Shown here piece by piece: positions 7,477 through 14,184 of a stretch of 16,869 nucleotides of DNA (within the stretch, counting starts at the first letter, position 1; the number at the start of each line of letters is the position of its first letter). The stretch is from Bacteroidota bacterium (GTDB lineage: Bacteria; Bacteroidota; Bacteroidia; Chitinophagales; Chitinophagaceae): contig JAEWAC010000127.1 of assembly GCA_023391895.1 (NCBI GenBank), positions 1-16,869 of the forward strand. The letters are read 5' to 3'. The translations under genes were made by a program, and so were the position numbers. Under the pieces are notes generated by a model. It did no database searches. It had not been told where the DNA came from and saw nothing but the letters and a program-made list of their open reading frames with translations.

Positions 7477-7734
7477 TCATGGCGAGCGACCTCCCTTCCA
7501 GATTTTAAAGAGTTTACCCAAGTTGGAAAGTAATGCACCACCGGCAGCGCTGGCCAGCATAGGTACTACAAATCCTTTTAGGAACCAGCAGATAATAGCT
7601 GTCAGTATCAGGATAGAGACCCAATTAATAATATGCACTGCCAGCCCGTGCTTTTCAGATCCGGCAAACTTTAGTTTTCGATAGTCATAAGAAAAGCGTT
7701 CTGGTTTCCTGTCGTTGTTGCTTTGGGTTTGCAT
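7477..7734 (-). CDS. Small membrane protein, function unknown
   Basis: An 85-residue protein. The first 30 residues are charged and hydrophilic, and then come one long or two close hydrophobic segments: about 33-47 (VHIINWVSILILTAI) running into FLKGFVVPMLASAAGGALLSNL at about 48-70. The tail is basic (KIWKGG). A clear ribosome-binding site, AAGGAG, lies 4 nt before the ATG (complement at 7739-7744), which is unusual among the genes here and supports it as real. It reads towards the 219-aa gene 71 nt downstream. Glycine- and alanine-rich hydrophobic segments of this kind also occur in holin-like or small toxin-like proteins, but nothing specific supports that. Confidence 0.65.
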   Translation of the reverse strand: MQTQSNNDRKPERFSYDYRKLKFAGSEKHGLAVHIINWVSILILTAIICWFLKGFVVPMLASAAGGALLSNLGKLFKIWKGGRSP

Positions 7735-7738
7735 ATTT

Positions 7739-7744
7739 CTCCTT
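7739..7744 (-). promoter_or_regulatory. Strong Shine-Dalgarno site for the 85-aa membrane protein
   Basis: AAGGAG on the minus strand, 4 nt before the ATG at 7734. Most starts in this window lack a clear Shine-Dalgarno sequence, so this decides the start and supports translation of the small frame. Confidence 0.6.
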
Positions 7745-8318
7745 GTTTTAATATAAATAGTCTTGGTTTTAACAAAAGCCGGTTGGCAGCTATTTTTTTC
7801 CTTTTTGTTTCATTTTCCTGTTTTAGGAAGGATCGTTTACAAAAACATAACAGACAACTCTTTTTTTGAAAGCTTTTTCCATTTTTGTGAATTTTTTTAT
7901 AGCCACTCAATCAAACCTCTTATCCTTTATCTTTTGTATTCCATTATTTTCATTTTTCCATGTGGTCGGCAGAACCGGCGAACCTACTTCAAGCTATCTG
8001 GAAGCGAAGAGACAGGGTTTATTTCCATTGTAGTGAAAGCTTAAATAAGCCGCCTGACAGGTGAAGGGACACGAAAGTGTGGCGCAACTTAGCAAGGCTG
8101 GCTGAATAGAAAAAGGACAGGTTTTGATAAGTCTTTTCTATTATAGCTTTAAGTGATATTCCTATTTTGAAAGGCAATCTAAAAAGGGAAGTGGAAGCCC
8201 TTATAGGCTGCTTTACAAGATGTTAGTAGCTTGTAATAGAGCTTTGTTTTGGATGAGTGTGTATAATGATAGAAAAATCTTTAAGCAATACTAACCAATA
8301 GGAAAATAGTGTCGAAGA

Positions 8319-8348
8319 TTTTTGACAATATAGTTACAATGTCAAAAA
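8319..8348. repeat. Inverted repeat, operator-like, upstream of the defence candidate
   Basis: TTTTTGACA (8319-8327) and TGTCAAAAA (8340-8348) are perfect 9-bp arms separated by 12 nt. The arm spacing (centres about two helical turns apart) would suit a dimeric DNA-binding protein. It lies 289 nt upstream of the large gene, rather far for direct promoter control. Confidence 0.45.
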
Positions 8349-8387
8349 GATTGGTCAGGAAGCATAGATCGGTTGGTAAATAGGACT

Positions 8388-8416
8388 TAGCTCATTTTTA
8401 ACGATGAAATGGGCTA
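8388..8416. repeat. Ten-bp hairpin in the region upstream of the defence candidate
   Basis: TAGCTCATTT (8388-8397) pairs with AAATGGGCTA (8407-8416), all ten positions pairing in RNA if one G-U wobble is allowed, with a 9-nt loop. There is no T tract, so it is not a typical terminator. It may be part of a leader RNA if transcription starts upstream. Confidence 0.35.
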
Positions 8417-8533
8417 GTTCATCCAATTTTATAGCTCACTGTCAATGTATGGTCTAGATTTAAGATGTAAAAGTTTAGCGATGGAATGGATAATCCGTAA
8501 CTAAGAAGGACTAATTGAAGACAAATTTTCTTT

Positions 8534-8561
8534 TTGCTGATTTACCCTTTCTTTATATTTA
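8534..8561 (+). promoter_or_regulatory. Candidate promoter of the metallophosphoesterase-STAND gene
   Basis: TTG at 8534-8536 and TATATTTA at 8554-8561 (seven of eight matches to TAnnTTTG) are spaced by 17 nt, within the range for Bacteroidota promoters. Initiation near 8568 would give a leader of about 70 nt. In AT-rich DNA such a match is only suggestive. Confidence 0.4.
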
Positions 8562-8636
8562 TATGTGCTTGCTTAAAATAGTTACCAAGGCTTTTAAGAG
8601 GGGGCCACTACATCCTAAACTGCTTAAATATTATTT

Positions 8637-11600
8637 ATGAAAATTGGCATCTTACACCTAACCGATATCCATTTTACAGAAAAAACTGACCTGCAAGAAA
8701 GAATCCATCCCTTTTGCCAAGCCTTGATCAAAGAATATCGCGGACTAGAGCGCCTTTATTTTATTATTAGCGGTGATGTGGCTAACATGGGTAAGAAGGA
8801 AGAATATGATAAAGCCCATAAGTTTCTTAGTGTAGTGAAGCAACTGTTGTGCGGAGAGTGTAAAACCCTACAAATCAGATACATTTTCGTTCCGGGTAAC
8901 CATGATTGTAACTTCCAACATGATAGCCAGCTGCGGCGCAATGTCATTAATACTATTAGTTACCAATCCTTAGGCACAGATAACAGTGTTAGTGATGTCT
9001 GCCTAGGTGTACAGAAGAACTTTTGGGAGTTTTACGGCCTTTATAATCCATTGCCGGAAGATAAGCTGATGTATCAGGTAAAGGATGTGGTGGGTAGCCG
9101 AAGCATTGCCTTTCACTGCATAAATACGGCTTGGATGTCTCAAATTGAAGAAAAAGTTGGTGGACTATTTTTTCCGGTTGCCCGATATGGAAAGAAAGTG
9201 CCACTGGTAAAGGGAATAAATATTGGTGTATGGCACCATCCCTACAATTGGTTTAATCCCAATACCAACGAAAACAACAAAAAGGAATTTGAAAGGTTTA
9301 CTGAGCAAATTGCCTCCACCCATTTCTTTGGTCATGAGCATGAACATGCTTTCTATACTTCCGAGAATAAATCATCCGGAGAGACTATTAACTTGCTGTC
9401 AGGTGAGTTGTTTAATGATGATAAAAAGAAATCGCTATCAGGATTTCAAACCGTAATCCTAGATATTGTTTCTAATAGGGGGGAATTGCGTAAATACCAG
9501 TGGAAAGATGGCATTTATTCCAATACCCTAAACAAAGAAATAGACTTGGATCGGGAAGTACAAAAGCCTTTCAAGGTCAAAGAGGAATATATACAAGAGC
9601 TGGAGAAGATCCGCATACCCTTAACTATTGATAACAATAAAGCCGTTAAGCTCTCTGACATATTTGTTTACCCTGACTTGGAGGCCGCTAATAATGAGAT
9701 GGATACTTTTGAAAGCTATGTAGGTTCCCATCGCCTTTTAGAGCCTGGTACTAAAAATTGTGTGATTGATGGTGATAGCCAAATTGGCAAAACTAGTCTT
9801 CTCTCCATGCTCTATCTGGATTATCTTGAAAATGATTGTTATCCTGTTTTATTAGCGGGCCGGGATTTTAAAGAGCCGAACCTGGATAAAATCGTGCGAA
9901 AGGCTTTTAAGACGCAGTATATGGGTAGGGATTATGACTATGAACTTTACCAACAGCTTGGCCCCAGTAAAAAGGTTTTACTCATTGATGATTACCAAGA
10001 TTGTAAGTTTAACCCCACTACCACTCGCGCTATTTTCGATGAAGCAAGTCTAAAGTTTGGTAAAGTAATCGTTGTGTTGGATGCCGCTAATAGTATTGTT
10101 CCTTCCATGAAAGCTGAATTTCATGATGTGACGTACTATAGTATAAAGCCGCTTGGTTACAAAAAACGCAATGATCTGATCGAACGGTACCAACTCTTGA
10201 AAGAAGATCCTTATACCATCAATGAACAAAAGTTCATCGATGGGGTAAAAACTTCCTTTGACAATGTGCAGGCCATTTTAGGTGACAAGCTGATTCCATC
10301 GTATCCTGTTTTTATCCTTTCTATCCTGCAAGCGTTGGAATACAAACCACTAAAACAGAACGAGACATCATTTGGCTACTGTTACCAAACTCTGATACAT
10401 TACTCTTTGCATAAAGCCGGAGTCGCTAATGAGGATATTGATACGTACTTTAATATTTTAACAGAGTTGGCGTACCATTATATTGATAAAGAGACCGATA
10501 CTATCAGAACCTCAGAAATGCTTACTTTCTACCAGGGCTATGAAGCCAACTTCATTTGTCCGTCTTACGATGTGTTACTGCGAACGCTAAAAAAGTCTAA
10601 GATCATTATTGAGGAAGCTGGTGTATATTCTTTTGGGTATAACTATATCCTTTATTACTTGTCAGCAAAGAAAATTGCCGATTTGCTGCATACCAGAGAA
10701 GGCAAAGAAATGATTAACAAGCTATTCGAAAAACTCTATGAGGAACGAAATGCCAATATTTTAGTATTTGTTACGCATCATTCAAAAGATATCACTTTTA
10801 TAGAACAATCGCTTCTAAATTCCATGATGGTATTGGAAAAGATAGCACCTATTACAATGGAAAAGAACGATCCTTTTTATAATGCAACAAAGGAATTTGC
10901 CGAAGAACTTAAAAATGATATCCTGGAAGCAAATCGCAATCCAAAAGATGAACGGAAACGTGTATTGGAAATACAAGACCAGCGCCATGCTAACCTGCAA
11001 AAGGTCCGTAGTACGATTCCAGAAGAAGATCTGGATATGTACCGAAAGATGAGCCTGCCTTTTCAGCAGTCCTTTCGCTCCATTGAAATTGTGGGACAGA
11101 TCATCCGTAATCGAAAAGGATCGTTGCCTAAGCCACAACTTTTGGATATGATTGGCGAGTTATACACTACCGGCTTTAGGACGATTGGCTATATCAGCAA
11201 CATGCTGGTAAATGCCAAAGAAGGCATTTTAGAGTATATCAACGCGGAAACAGGCGGCAGCGAGGATGGCATTTATATAGAAAAGAGGATTGAACGTTTT
11301 GTTCAGATGACCAGTTTTGAAGCATGTCTTTCGGTATTTAGTAAACTCATGCACTCAATGGGTAATCGGGATTTAAAGCAGTTGTATGTAGAAGTGGCCC
11401 GTAAGATGGGGACGCCTGCCGCTAAGCTGGTTTCATTTAGCATCAACTCCTATTATGGAACGATTTCGCCAGAAGAGTTGAAAGCGCTTGCCGATGAACT
11501 AAAAGGAAATATTGTGGCATTACGGATACTAAGGGCAAGGGTAACATCTTATGTCTATCACCGGAACCCCGATTATAAAACCAAGCAAAAATTTGCTAGC

Positions 11601-11657
11601 TATTTGCATATGACGCTTAGGCCAGGCATTCCCATGAAGGCCCTGCAGCACACTTAA
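8637..11657 (+). CDS. Metallophosphoesterase-STAND NTPase fusion, candidate anti-phage sensor/effector
   Basis: A 1006-residue multidomain protein. Residues 1-about 280 are a calcineurin-like metallophosphoesterase with all five metal motifs: Asp10/His12 (TDIH), Asp47 (SGD), Asn88-His89-Asp90 (GNHD), His200-His201 (WHHP) and GHEHEH (232-237). A linker holds LSDIFVYPDLE (339-349). From about 370 comes a P-loop NTPase with Walker A GDSQIGKTSL (379-388) and Walker B VLLIDDY (447-453, Asp451 and Asp452), then a conserved segment (about 460-510) like STAND/NACHT ATPases. The C-terminal 400 residues look mostly helical and would be the sensor part. By analogy to Avs and NACHT systems, the C terminus could recognise an intruder, the NTPase oligomerise, and the phosphoesterase cut nucleic acid or a nucleotide. 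No signal peptide or membrane segment is seen, so it is cytoplasmic. It stands alone between its own promoter region and a terminator. I cannot match it to a named defence system. Confidence 0.88.
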   Translation: MKIGILHLTDIHFTEKTDLQERIHPFCQALIKEYRGLERLYFIISGDVANMGKKEEYDKAHKFLSVVKQLLCGECKTLQIRYIFVPGNHDCNFQHDSQLRRNVINTISYQSLGTDNSVSDVCLGVQKNFWEFYGLYNPLPEDKLMYQVKDVVGSRSIAFHCINTAWMSQIEEKVGGLFFPVARYGKKVPLVKGINIGVWHHPYNWFNPNTNENNKKEFERFTEQIASTHFFGHEHEHAFYTSENKSSGETINLLSGELFNDDKKKSLSGFQTVILDIVSNRGELRKYQWKDGIYSNTLNKEIDLDREVQKPFKVKEEYIQELEKIRIPLTIDNNKAVKLSDIFVYPDLEAANNEMDTFESYVGSHRLLEPGTKNCVIDGDSQIGKTSLLSMLYLDYLENDCYPVLLAGRDFKEPNLDKIVRKAFKTQYMGRDYDYELYQQLGPSKKVLLIDDYQDCKFNPTTTRAIFDEASLKFGKVIVVLDAANSIVPSMKAEFHDVTYYSIKPLGYKKRNDLIERYQLLKEDPYTINEQKFIDGVKTSFDNVQAILGDKLIPSYPVFILSILQALEYKPLKQNETSFGYCYQTLIHYSLHKAGVANEDIDTYFNILTELAYHYIDKETDTIRTSEMLTFYQGYEANFICPSYDVLLRTLKKSKIIIEEAGVYSFGYNYILYYLSAKKIADLLHTREGKEMINKLFEKLYEERNANILVFVTHHSKDITFIEQSLLNSMMVLEKIAPITMEKNDPFYNATKEFAEELKNDILEANRNPKDERKRVLEIQDQRHANLQKVRSTIPEEDLDMYRKMSLPFQQSFRSIEIVGQIIRNRKGSLPKPQLLDMIGELYTTGFRTIGYISNMLVNAKEGILEYINAETGGSEDGIYIEKRIERFVQMTSFEACLSVFSKLMHSMGNRDLKQLYVEVARKMGTPAAKLVSFSINSYYGTISPEELKALADELKGNIVALRILRARVTSYVYHRNPDYKTKQKFASYLHMTLRPGIPMKALQHT

Positions 11658-11660
11658 ATA

Positions 11661-11695
11661 AAAAGCCTTGGTAGTATTGCCAAGGCTTTTTCTCT
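11661..11695. terminator. Bidirectional terminator between convergent transcripts
   Basis: A perfect 11-bp stem, AAAAGCCTTGG (11661-11671) with CCAAGGCTTTT (11680-11690), and an 8-nt loop. It starts four bases after the stop codon of the large gene and is flanked by A and T runs on both sides. It can therefore stop the plus-strand gene and the minus-strand operon ending at 11720. Confidence 0.88.
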
Positions 11696-11719
11696 GATAA
11701 AGCGATTAGCAAGAAAACT

Positions 11720-12022
11720 TTAATTCTCTTCCTTTTGATCAGGCTTATCGATTAAGATAGATTTAATAGCAGCGTTTAATGTTTTGAATATGTCTCTCTT
11801 CTCGGCAGGTACATCCTCATCAGAAATGGAGAAAAACAACAGATAGGAAGTGGGTACCTCCAGCGCTTCTGCTATTTTCTGAATAGTATTTTTATGAGGA
11901 AAAGCGGCGTTGGTCTCAATTTGACTTAATGCATTTACAGACAGTCCGCATTTATTGGCTAAGTCCTTCTGGCCTAGTCGCTTTTCCTTTCTAATTGTTT
12001 TTATGGCTGTACCAATATTCAT
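11720..12022 (-). CDS. XRE-family transcriptional regulator
   Basis: A 100-residue Cro/C1-type protein. The five-helix HTH spans about residues 5-60: AIKTIRKEKRLGQKDLANKCGLSVNALSQIETNAAFP, with GQKDLANKC and SVNALSQIE as helices 2 and 3, and then KIAEALEVPTSYLLFF. The acidic and Lys-rich tail (about 65-100) may be for dimerisation. It is the last gene of a minus-strand set, 13 nt after the 65-aa gene. A long perfect inverted repeat over the operon promoter (12881-12909) is the obvious candidate for its operator, giving autorepression. It lies tail-to-tail with the metallophosphoesterase-STAND gene and does not share its promoter. A phage-repressor-like or antitoxin role is possible. No peptidase domain for SOS cleavage is present. 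Confidence 0.9.
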   Translation of the reverse strand: MNIGTAIKTIRKEKRLGQKDLANKCGLSVNALSQIETNAAFPHKNTIQKIAEALEVPTSYLLFFSISDEDVPAEKRDIFKTLNAAIKSILIDKPDQKEEN

Positions 12023-12035
12023 AAGTGATACTTTA

Positions 12036-12233
12036 TTAAAAGTCGCCTATATCAATATCAAAAACTTTATAAATCGTAGTAGTCAGGTCACAGAAACGAA
12101 AAAACGTTTTCAAAAACAGATCAGTATTGACTTTTTTTTGCGACAATATTTGAATTAATGTCTCTTTATCCGCAGCTGGTAGGTTGCTTTGTTGTATGTT
12201 TAATTTTAGATTTTCAATATTTGACTTTTGCAT
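12036..12233 (-). CDS. Small hypothetical protein of the XRE operon
   Basis: A 65-residue helical protein (start chosen at 12233, MQKSNIENLKL). An upstream ATG at 12302 would add 23 basic residues, but it would overlap the preceding gene and place the coding region over a hairpin (12270-12300), so the shorter form is preferred. The middle contains SNLPAADKETLIQILSQKKV, an amphipathic helix pair, then FLKTFFRFCDLTTTIY. No family recognised. It lies between the 184-aa gene (57 nt before) and the XRE gene (13 nt after) on the same strand. The short distance to the regulator suggests joint function, for example as a regulator partner or small toxin, but this is position-only inference. Confidence 0.6.
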   Translation of the reverse strand: MQKSNIENLKLNIQQSNLPAADKETLIQILSQKKVNTDLFLKTFFRFCDLTTTIYKVFDIDIGDF

Positions 12234-12269
12234 ATGAGAATGCTTTAATGAATAAATAGTTATATTAAA

Positions 12270-12300
12270 GCTTCTCTTATATCTTTTACCTAAGAGAAGC
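12270..12300 (-). terminator. Hairpin with T-rich tail between the 184-aa and 65-aa genes
   Basis: GCTTCTCTTA (12270-12279) and TAAGAGAAGC (12291-12300) are perfect 10-bp arms with an 11-nt loop. Read on the minus strand the stem is followed by TTTAATATAA, a modest U tract. It overlaps the stop codon of the 184-aa gene (12290-12292), so it could act as terminator or attenuator that lowers expression of the two downstream genes. Confidence 0.55.
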
Positions 12301-12844
12301 AAACAAGGTGTTTGCCTCTCGCTGGTTCTTCGTCAATTGAAAAAATATAAAATTGATTCCTAATAAAGGTGGCGATTATCTTCCTTCTAATCTCATTGAA
12401 CGTTTTGACTATTTTTAATTCAATGATGCAGCTGCTTAAGCCCCTGTCTTTGCGGAATAATGGGGTATGGGCTGCTTCAACAATTGTAAAAAACAGTTCT
12501 CTGACCTTTACTAAATCCAGTTCTGCGTCATAAATGTCCTCAGCACTTTCCCTTTTTGTAATAAACCGACTAAAGAAGTTCTTCCAGTTGTCTGCCTTCT
12601 TTTTTGTGCGGACCTTTTTAAGTTTTGTAAACAAGCCTTTTATACTATGCGTATAGGCTTGGGCAATAATTTCTATCTGGTCATCATTCAAGGTAACGCG
12701 GTATAGCTTACTTGATATCTGGTAGCCTGCTGATCGAAGGGAGGCGGCTATAGCTTCAGGAGCAACACCTAGCCTATCTGCAAGTCTGGTTAGCTTTACA
12801 GGAATAGGCTTTATAATTATTTTTTGATAGGATGATAATTCCAC
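12290..12844 (-). CDS. Hypothetical protein with IF2-N-like helical segment, first gene of XRE operon
   Basis: A 184-residue protein starting with GTG at 12844 (there is no other Met in the chain). Residues about 16-45 (VKLTRLADRLGVAPEAIAASLRSAGYQI) resemble the small helical IF2-N/HTH-like module of bacterial IF-2, in which a basic helix pair ends in the Gly-Tyr/Phe-x-Ile motif. The rest is charged and mixed, with no catalytic motif I recognise. No signal peptide or membrane segment is seen. The promoter and operator lie directly upstream with a leader of only about 10 nt. It is followed by the 65-aa and XRE genes on the same strand. The IF2-N-like part may bind DNA or RNA, and the operon may form a regulatory or toxin-antitoxin-like unit, but there is no direct evidence of toxicity. 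Confidence 0.7.
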   Translation of the reverse strand: MELSSYQKIIIKPIPVKLTRLADRLGVAPEAIAASLRSAGYQISSKLYRVTLNDDQIEIIAQAYTHSIKGLFTKLKKVRTKKKADNWKNFFSRFITKRESAEDIYDAELDLVKVRELFFTIVEAAHTPLFRKDRGLSSCIIELKIVKTFNEIRRKIIATFIRNQFYIFSIDEEPARGKHLVCFS

Positions 12845-12861
12845 TTTTGTGTTTTGTAGAG

Positions 12862-12891
12862 CAAAGATAATTACACTTTTTAAAAATACAA
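12862..12891 (-). promoter_or_regulatory. Near-consensus Bacteroidota promoter of the XRE operon
   Basis: On the minus strand TTG (complement of 12889-12891) and TATCTTTG (complement of 12862-12869) are separated by exactly 19 nt, a full match to TTG-N19-TAnnTTTG. Initiation at about 12855 would leave a very short leader before the GTG at 12844. It is the best promoter in the window. Confidence 0.85.
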
Positions 12892-12909
12892 GTTAAACTT
12901 GTATTTTTA
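12881..12909. promoter_or_regulatory. Perfect 14-bp-arm inverted repeat, probable operator of the XRE operon
   Basis: TAAAAATACAAGTT (12881-12894) and its exact reverse complement (12896-12909) surround a single base. The core ACAAGTT/AACTTGT is typical of HTH dimer operators. The arm nearest the gene contains the -33 TTG, so bound repressor would block the promoter. The XRE protein encoded at the operon end is the natural candidate ligand. Confidence 0.8.
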
Positions 12910-13218
12910 GTGGAAGTATAGTAGTTGTAGTTGTTTTTTTATTGTTGTTACTCAGTTAATGAAACACGATATCAATAATTTAGTAGCTGTTTTTTTAGTC
13001 TTTTGGGAGAGTGTTTTAAAGCCAATATGATGAGGAGCTACCTCATATTCATTGGAATATATTATGTAAATAAACAAGGGCGTCAAGAGTAATGAATTAT
13101 ATATGAGACACTTATAGTTTAAAGCATTACTAATTTATGAATGCTCCAGTTTTTTTATTTTTTTAACCATTTTCTTGCATACTTATATATTGCCGGAAGA
13201 ATTAATAAGCTGCCATCT
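12910..13218. other. AT-rich spacer between the divergent XRE operon and RES gene
   Basis: About 300 bp, no gene seen. A small inverted repeat, ATGAGG (13030-13035) and CCTCAT (13041-13046), lies in the middle. No clear TAnnTTTG box for the RES gene could be found. The frame of the RES gene stays open upstream to an ATG at 13141. Confidence 0.45.
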
Positions 13219-14184
13219 ATGAATGAATTTGAAAAACCGCTACTATCAAAAAAAGAAGAAAAGTATTTAAAGAAAGTACAATGTAAAATTGAATATTGCT
13301 TGTATTGCCAGCCTTATGATGAAGGGGAAGCTGTATGGATCTATGGTAAAAGAACTGAGTTGGACGATCTATTCTATGACCTTAATATTCCAGCAGAACA
13401 CTGGACTAATATCATGGAACATCTGGTCTGCCCATACTGTCAACACACTGGATTTAGTCTTGGGATAGACGTTGGGCTAAAAACCAAGTTTGAAAAGGAA
13501 GTAGATGCGCACATGGATGAAGTCTATAATTTGTATGGAAGCCAAGTGCAAGAGTTTGAAGACTTTATAGAAAAGTACCCCTTACTTGCATTTAAAAATA
13601 AACTAGCGAAAAGAATACATAAGGAACTTGAAGAAAAAAAGCTGCCCGTTATTGAGATAATAGGAAACTTCTTTAGAGCAAGAAAAGCTGATTCTTCAGA
13701 AGTTTTACAAAAAGATAAAATGCTGAACCCTCCAATGGGTAAACCTACAGAAGGGCGTTTTAATCATGCTGGGCAAAGCCACCTTTATTTGGCCAATACA
13801 AAGCCAACAGCAATCAAAGAAGTGCTCTCAGATGAAGGATCTCATTTAGTATGGGTTCAGGAGTTTGAGATTTTGGAAAAGGTAAATAACATTCTTGATC
13901 TTTCATTTGAATGGGATGTTTTAACACCTTCTACATCTACTCTTCTACTTTCTCTTAAAGTTTATAACAGTATTGGTAGAAATGATAGAAATAAGGAAAA
14001 TTGGAGACCTGATTACTATTTAACTAGATTTATCATGGACTGTGCAAAGAGCTTAGGATACAATGGAATAAAATATAATTCGACTAAGGAAAGCTGTGAC
14101 TTTGATGTTGTTTTATTTTATCCAGAACAAATCAAGGTCACTCAAAAAGGAAGCCCTGACATTGAAGTATGGCTGAGAGATTAA
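13219..14184 (+). CDS. RES-domain protein with N-terminal zinc ribbon, likely NAD+-degrading toxin/effector
   Basis: A 321-residue protein from this start. An ATG at 13141 would add 26 Phe-rich residues in very AT-rich DNA and is less likely. Residues 27-74 carry two CxxC pairs (Cys27/Cys30, CLYC; Cys71/Cys74, CPYC), a zinc ribbon. Residues about 95-145 are helical. The C-terminal RES domain spans about 148-305: FFRAR (Arg153/155), GRFNHAG (179-185) with YLANT, Glu201 (AIKEV), and Ser288 (YNSTKES) before DFDVVLF. These are the Arg-Glu-Ser residues that name the family, whose studied toxins (for example MbcT and RES of RES-Xre) are NAD+ phosphorylases or glycohydrolases that stop growth. No Xre/MbcA antitoxin is adjacent, so it may be a stand-alone abortive-infection effector regulated by its N-terminal half. 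Confidence 0.85.
   Translation: MNEFEKPLLSKKEEKYLKKVQCKIEYCLYCQPYDEGEAVWIYGKRTELDDLFYDLNIPAEHWTNIMEHLVCPYCQHTGFSLGIDVGLKTKFEKEVDAHMDEVYNLYGSQVQEFEDFIEKYPLLAFKNKLAKRIHKELEEKKLPVIEIIGNFFRARKADSSEVLQKDKMLNPPMGKPTEGRFNHAGQSHLYLANTKPTAIKEVLSDEGSHLVWVQEFEILEKVNNILDLSFEWDVLTPSTSTLLLSLKVYNSIGRNDRNKENWRPDYYLTRFIMDCAKSLGYNGIKYNSTKESCDFDVVLFYPEQIKVTQKGSPDIEVWLRD

Larger units (their letters stand above)
7745..8636. other. Long AT-rich non-coding region upstream of the metallophosphoesterase-STAND gene
   Basis: About 890 bp without a convincing gene. Two open frames inside it (7763-8044 plus and 7671-7910 minus) overlap each other, lack ribosome-binding sites, and have low-complexity Phe- or Lys-rich products. 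Visible structure includes a small GAAA-tetraloop hairpin (8069-8080), a 9-bp-arm inverted repeat (8319-8348), a 10-bp hairpin (8388-8416) and a candidate promoter (8534-8561). It may be decayed coding DNA or a long regulatory/RNA leader. Confidence 0.5.

Noticed and set aside
7671..7910. Minus-strand open frame of 79 codons, Lys-rich
   Set aside because: Overlaps the start of the better supported 85-aa gene, which has a clear Shine-Dalgarno site; composition looks like translated non-coding DNA.
7763..8044. Plus-strand open frame of 93 codons, Phe-rich
   Set aside because: No ribosome-binding site, overlaps another frame on the minus strand, low-complexity hydrophobic product in AT-rich DNA.
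11720..14184. Classical RES-Xre type II toxin-antitoxin pair made of the XRE and RES genes
   Set aside because: The two genes are on opposite strands, more than 1 kb apart with other genes between, and the XRE protein lacks the MbcA/ParS-type C-terminal domain.
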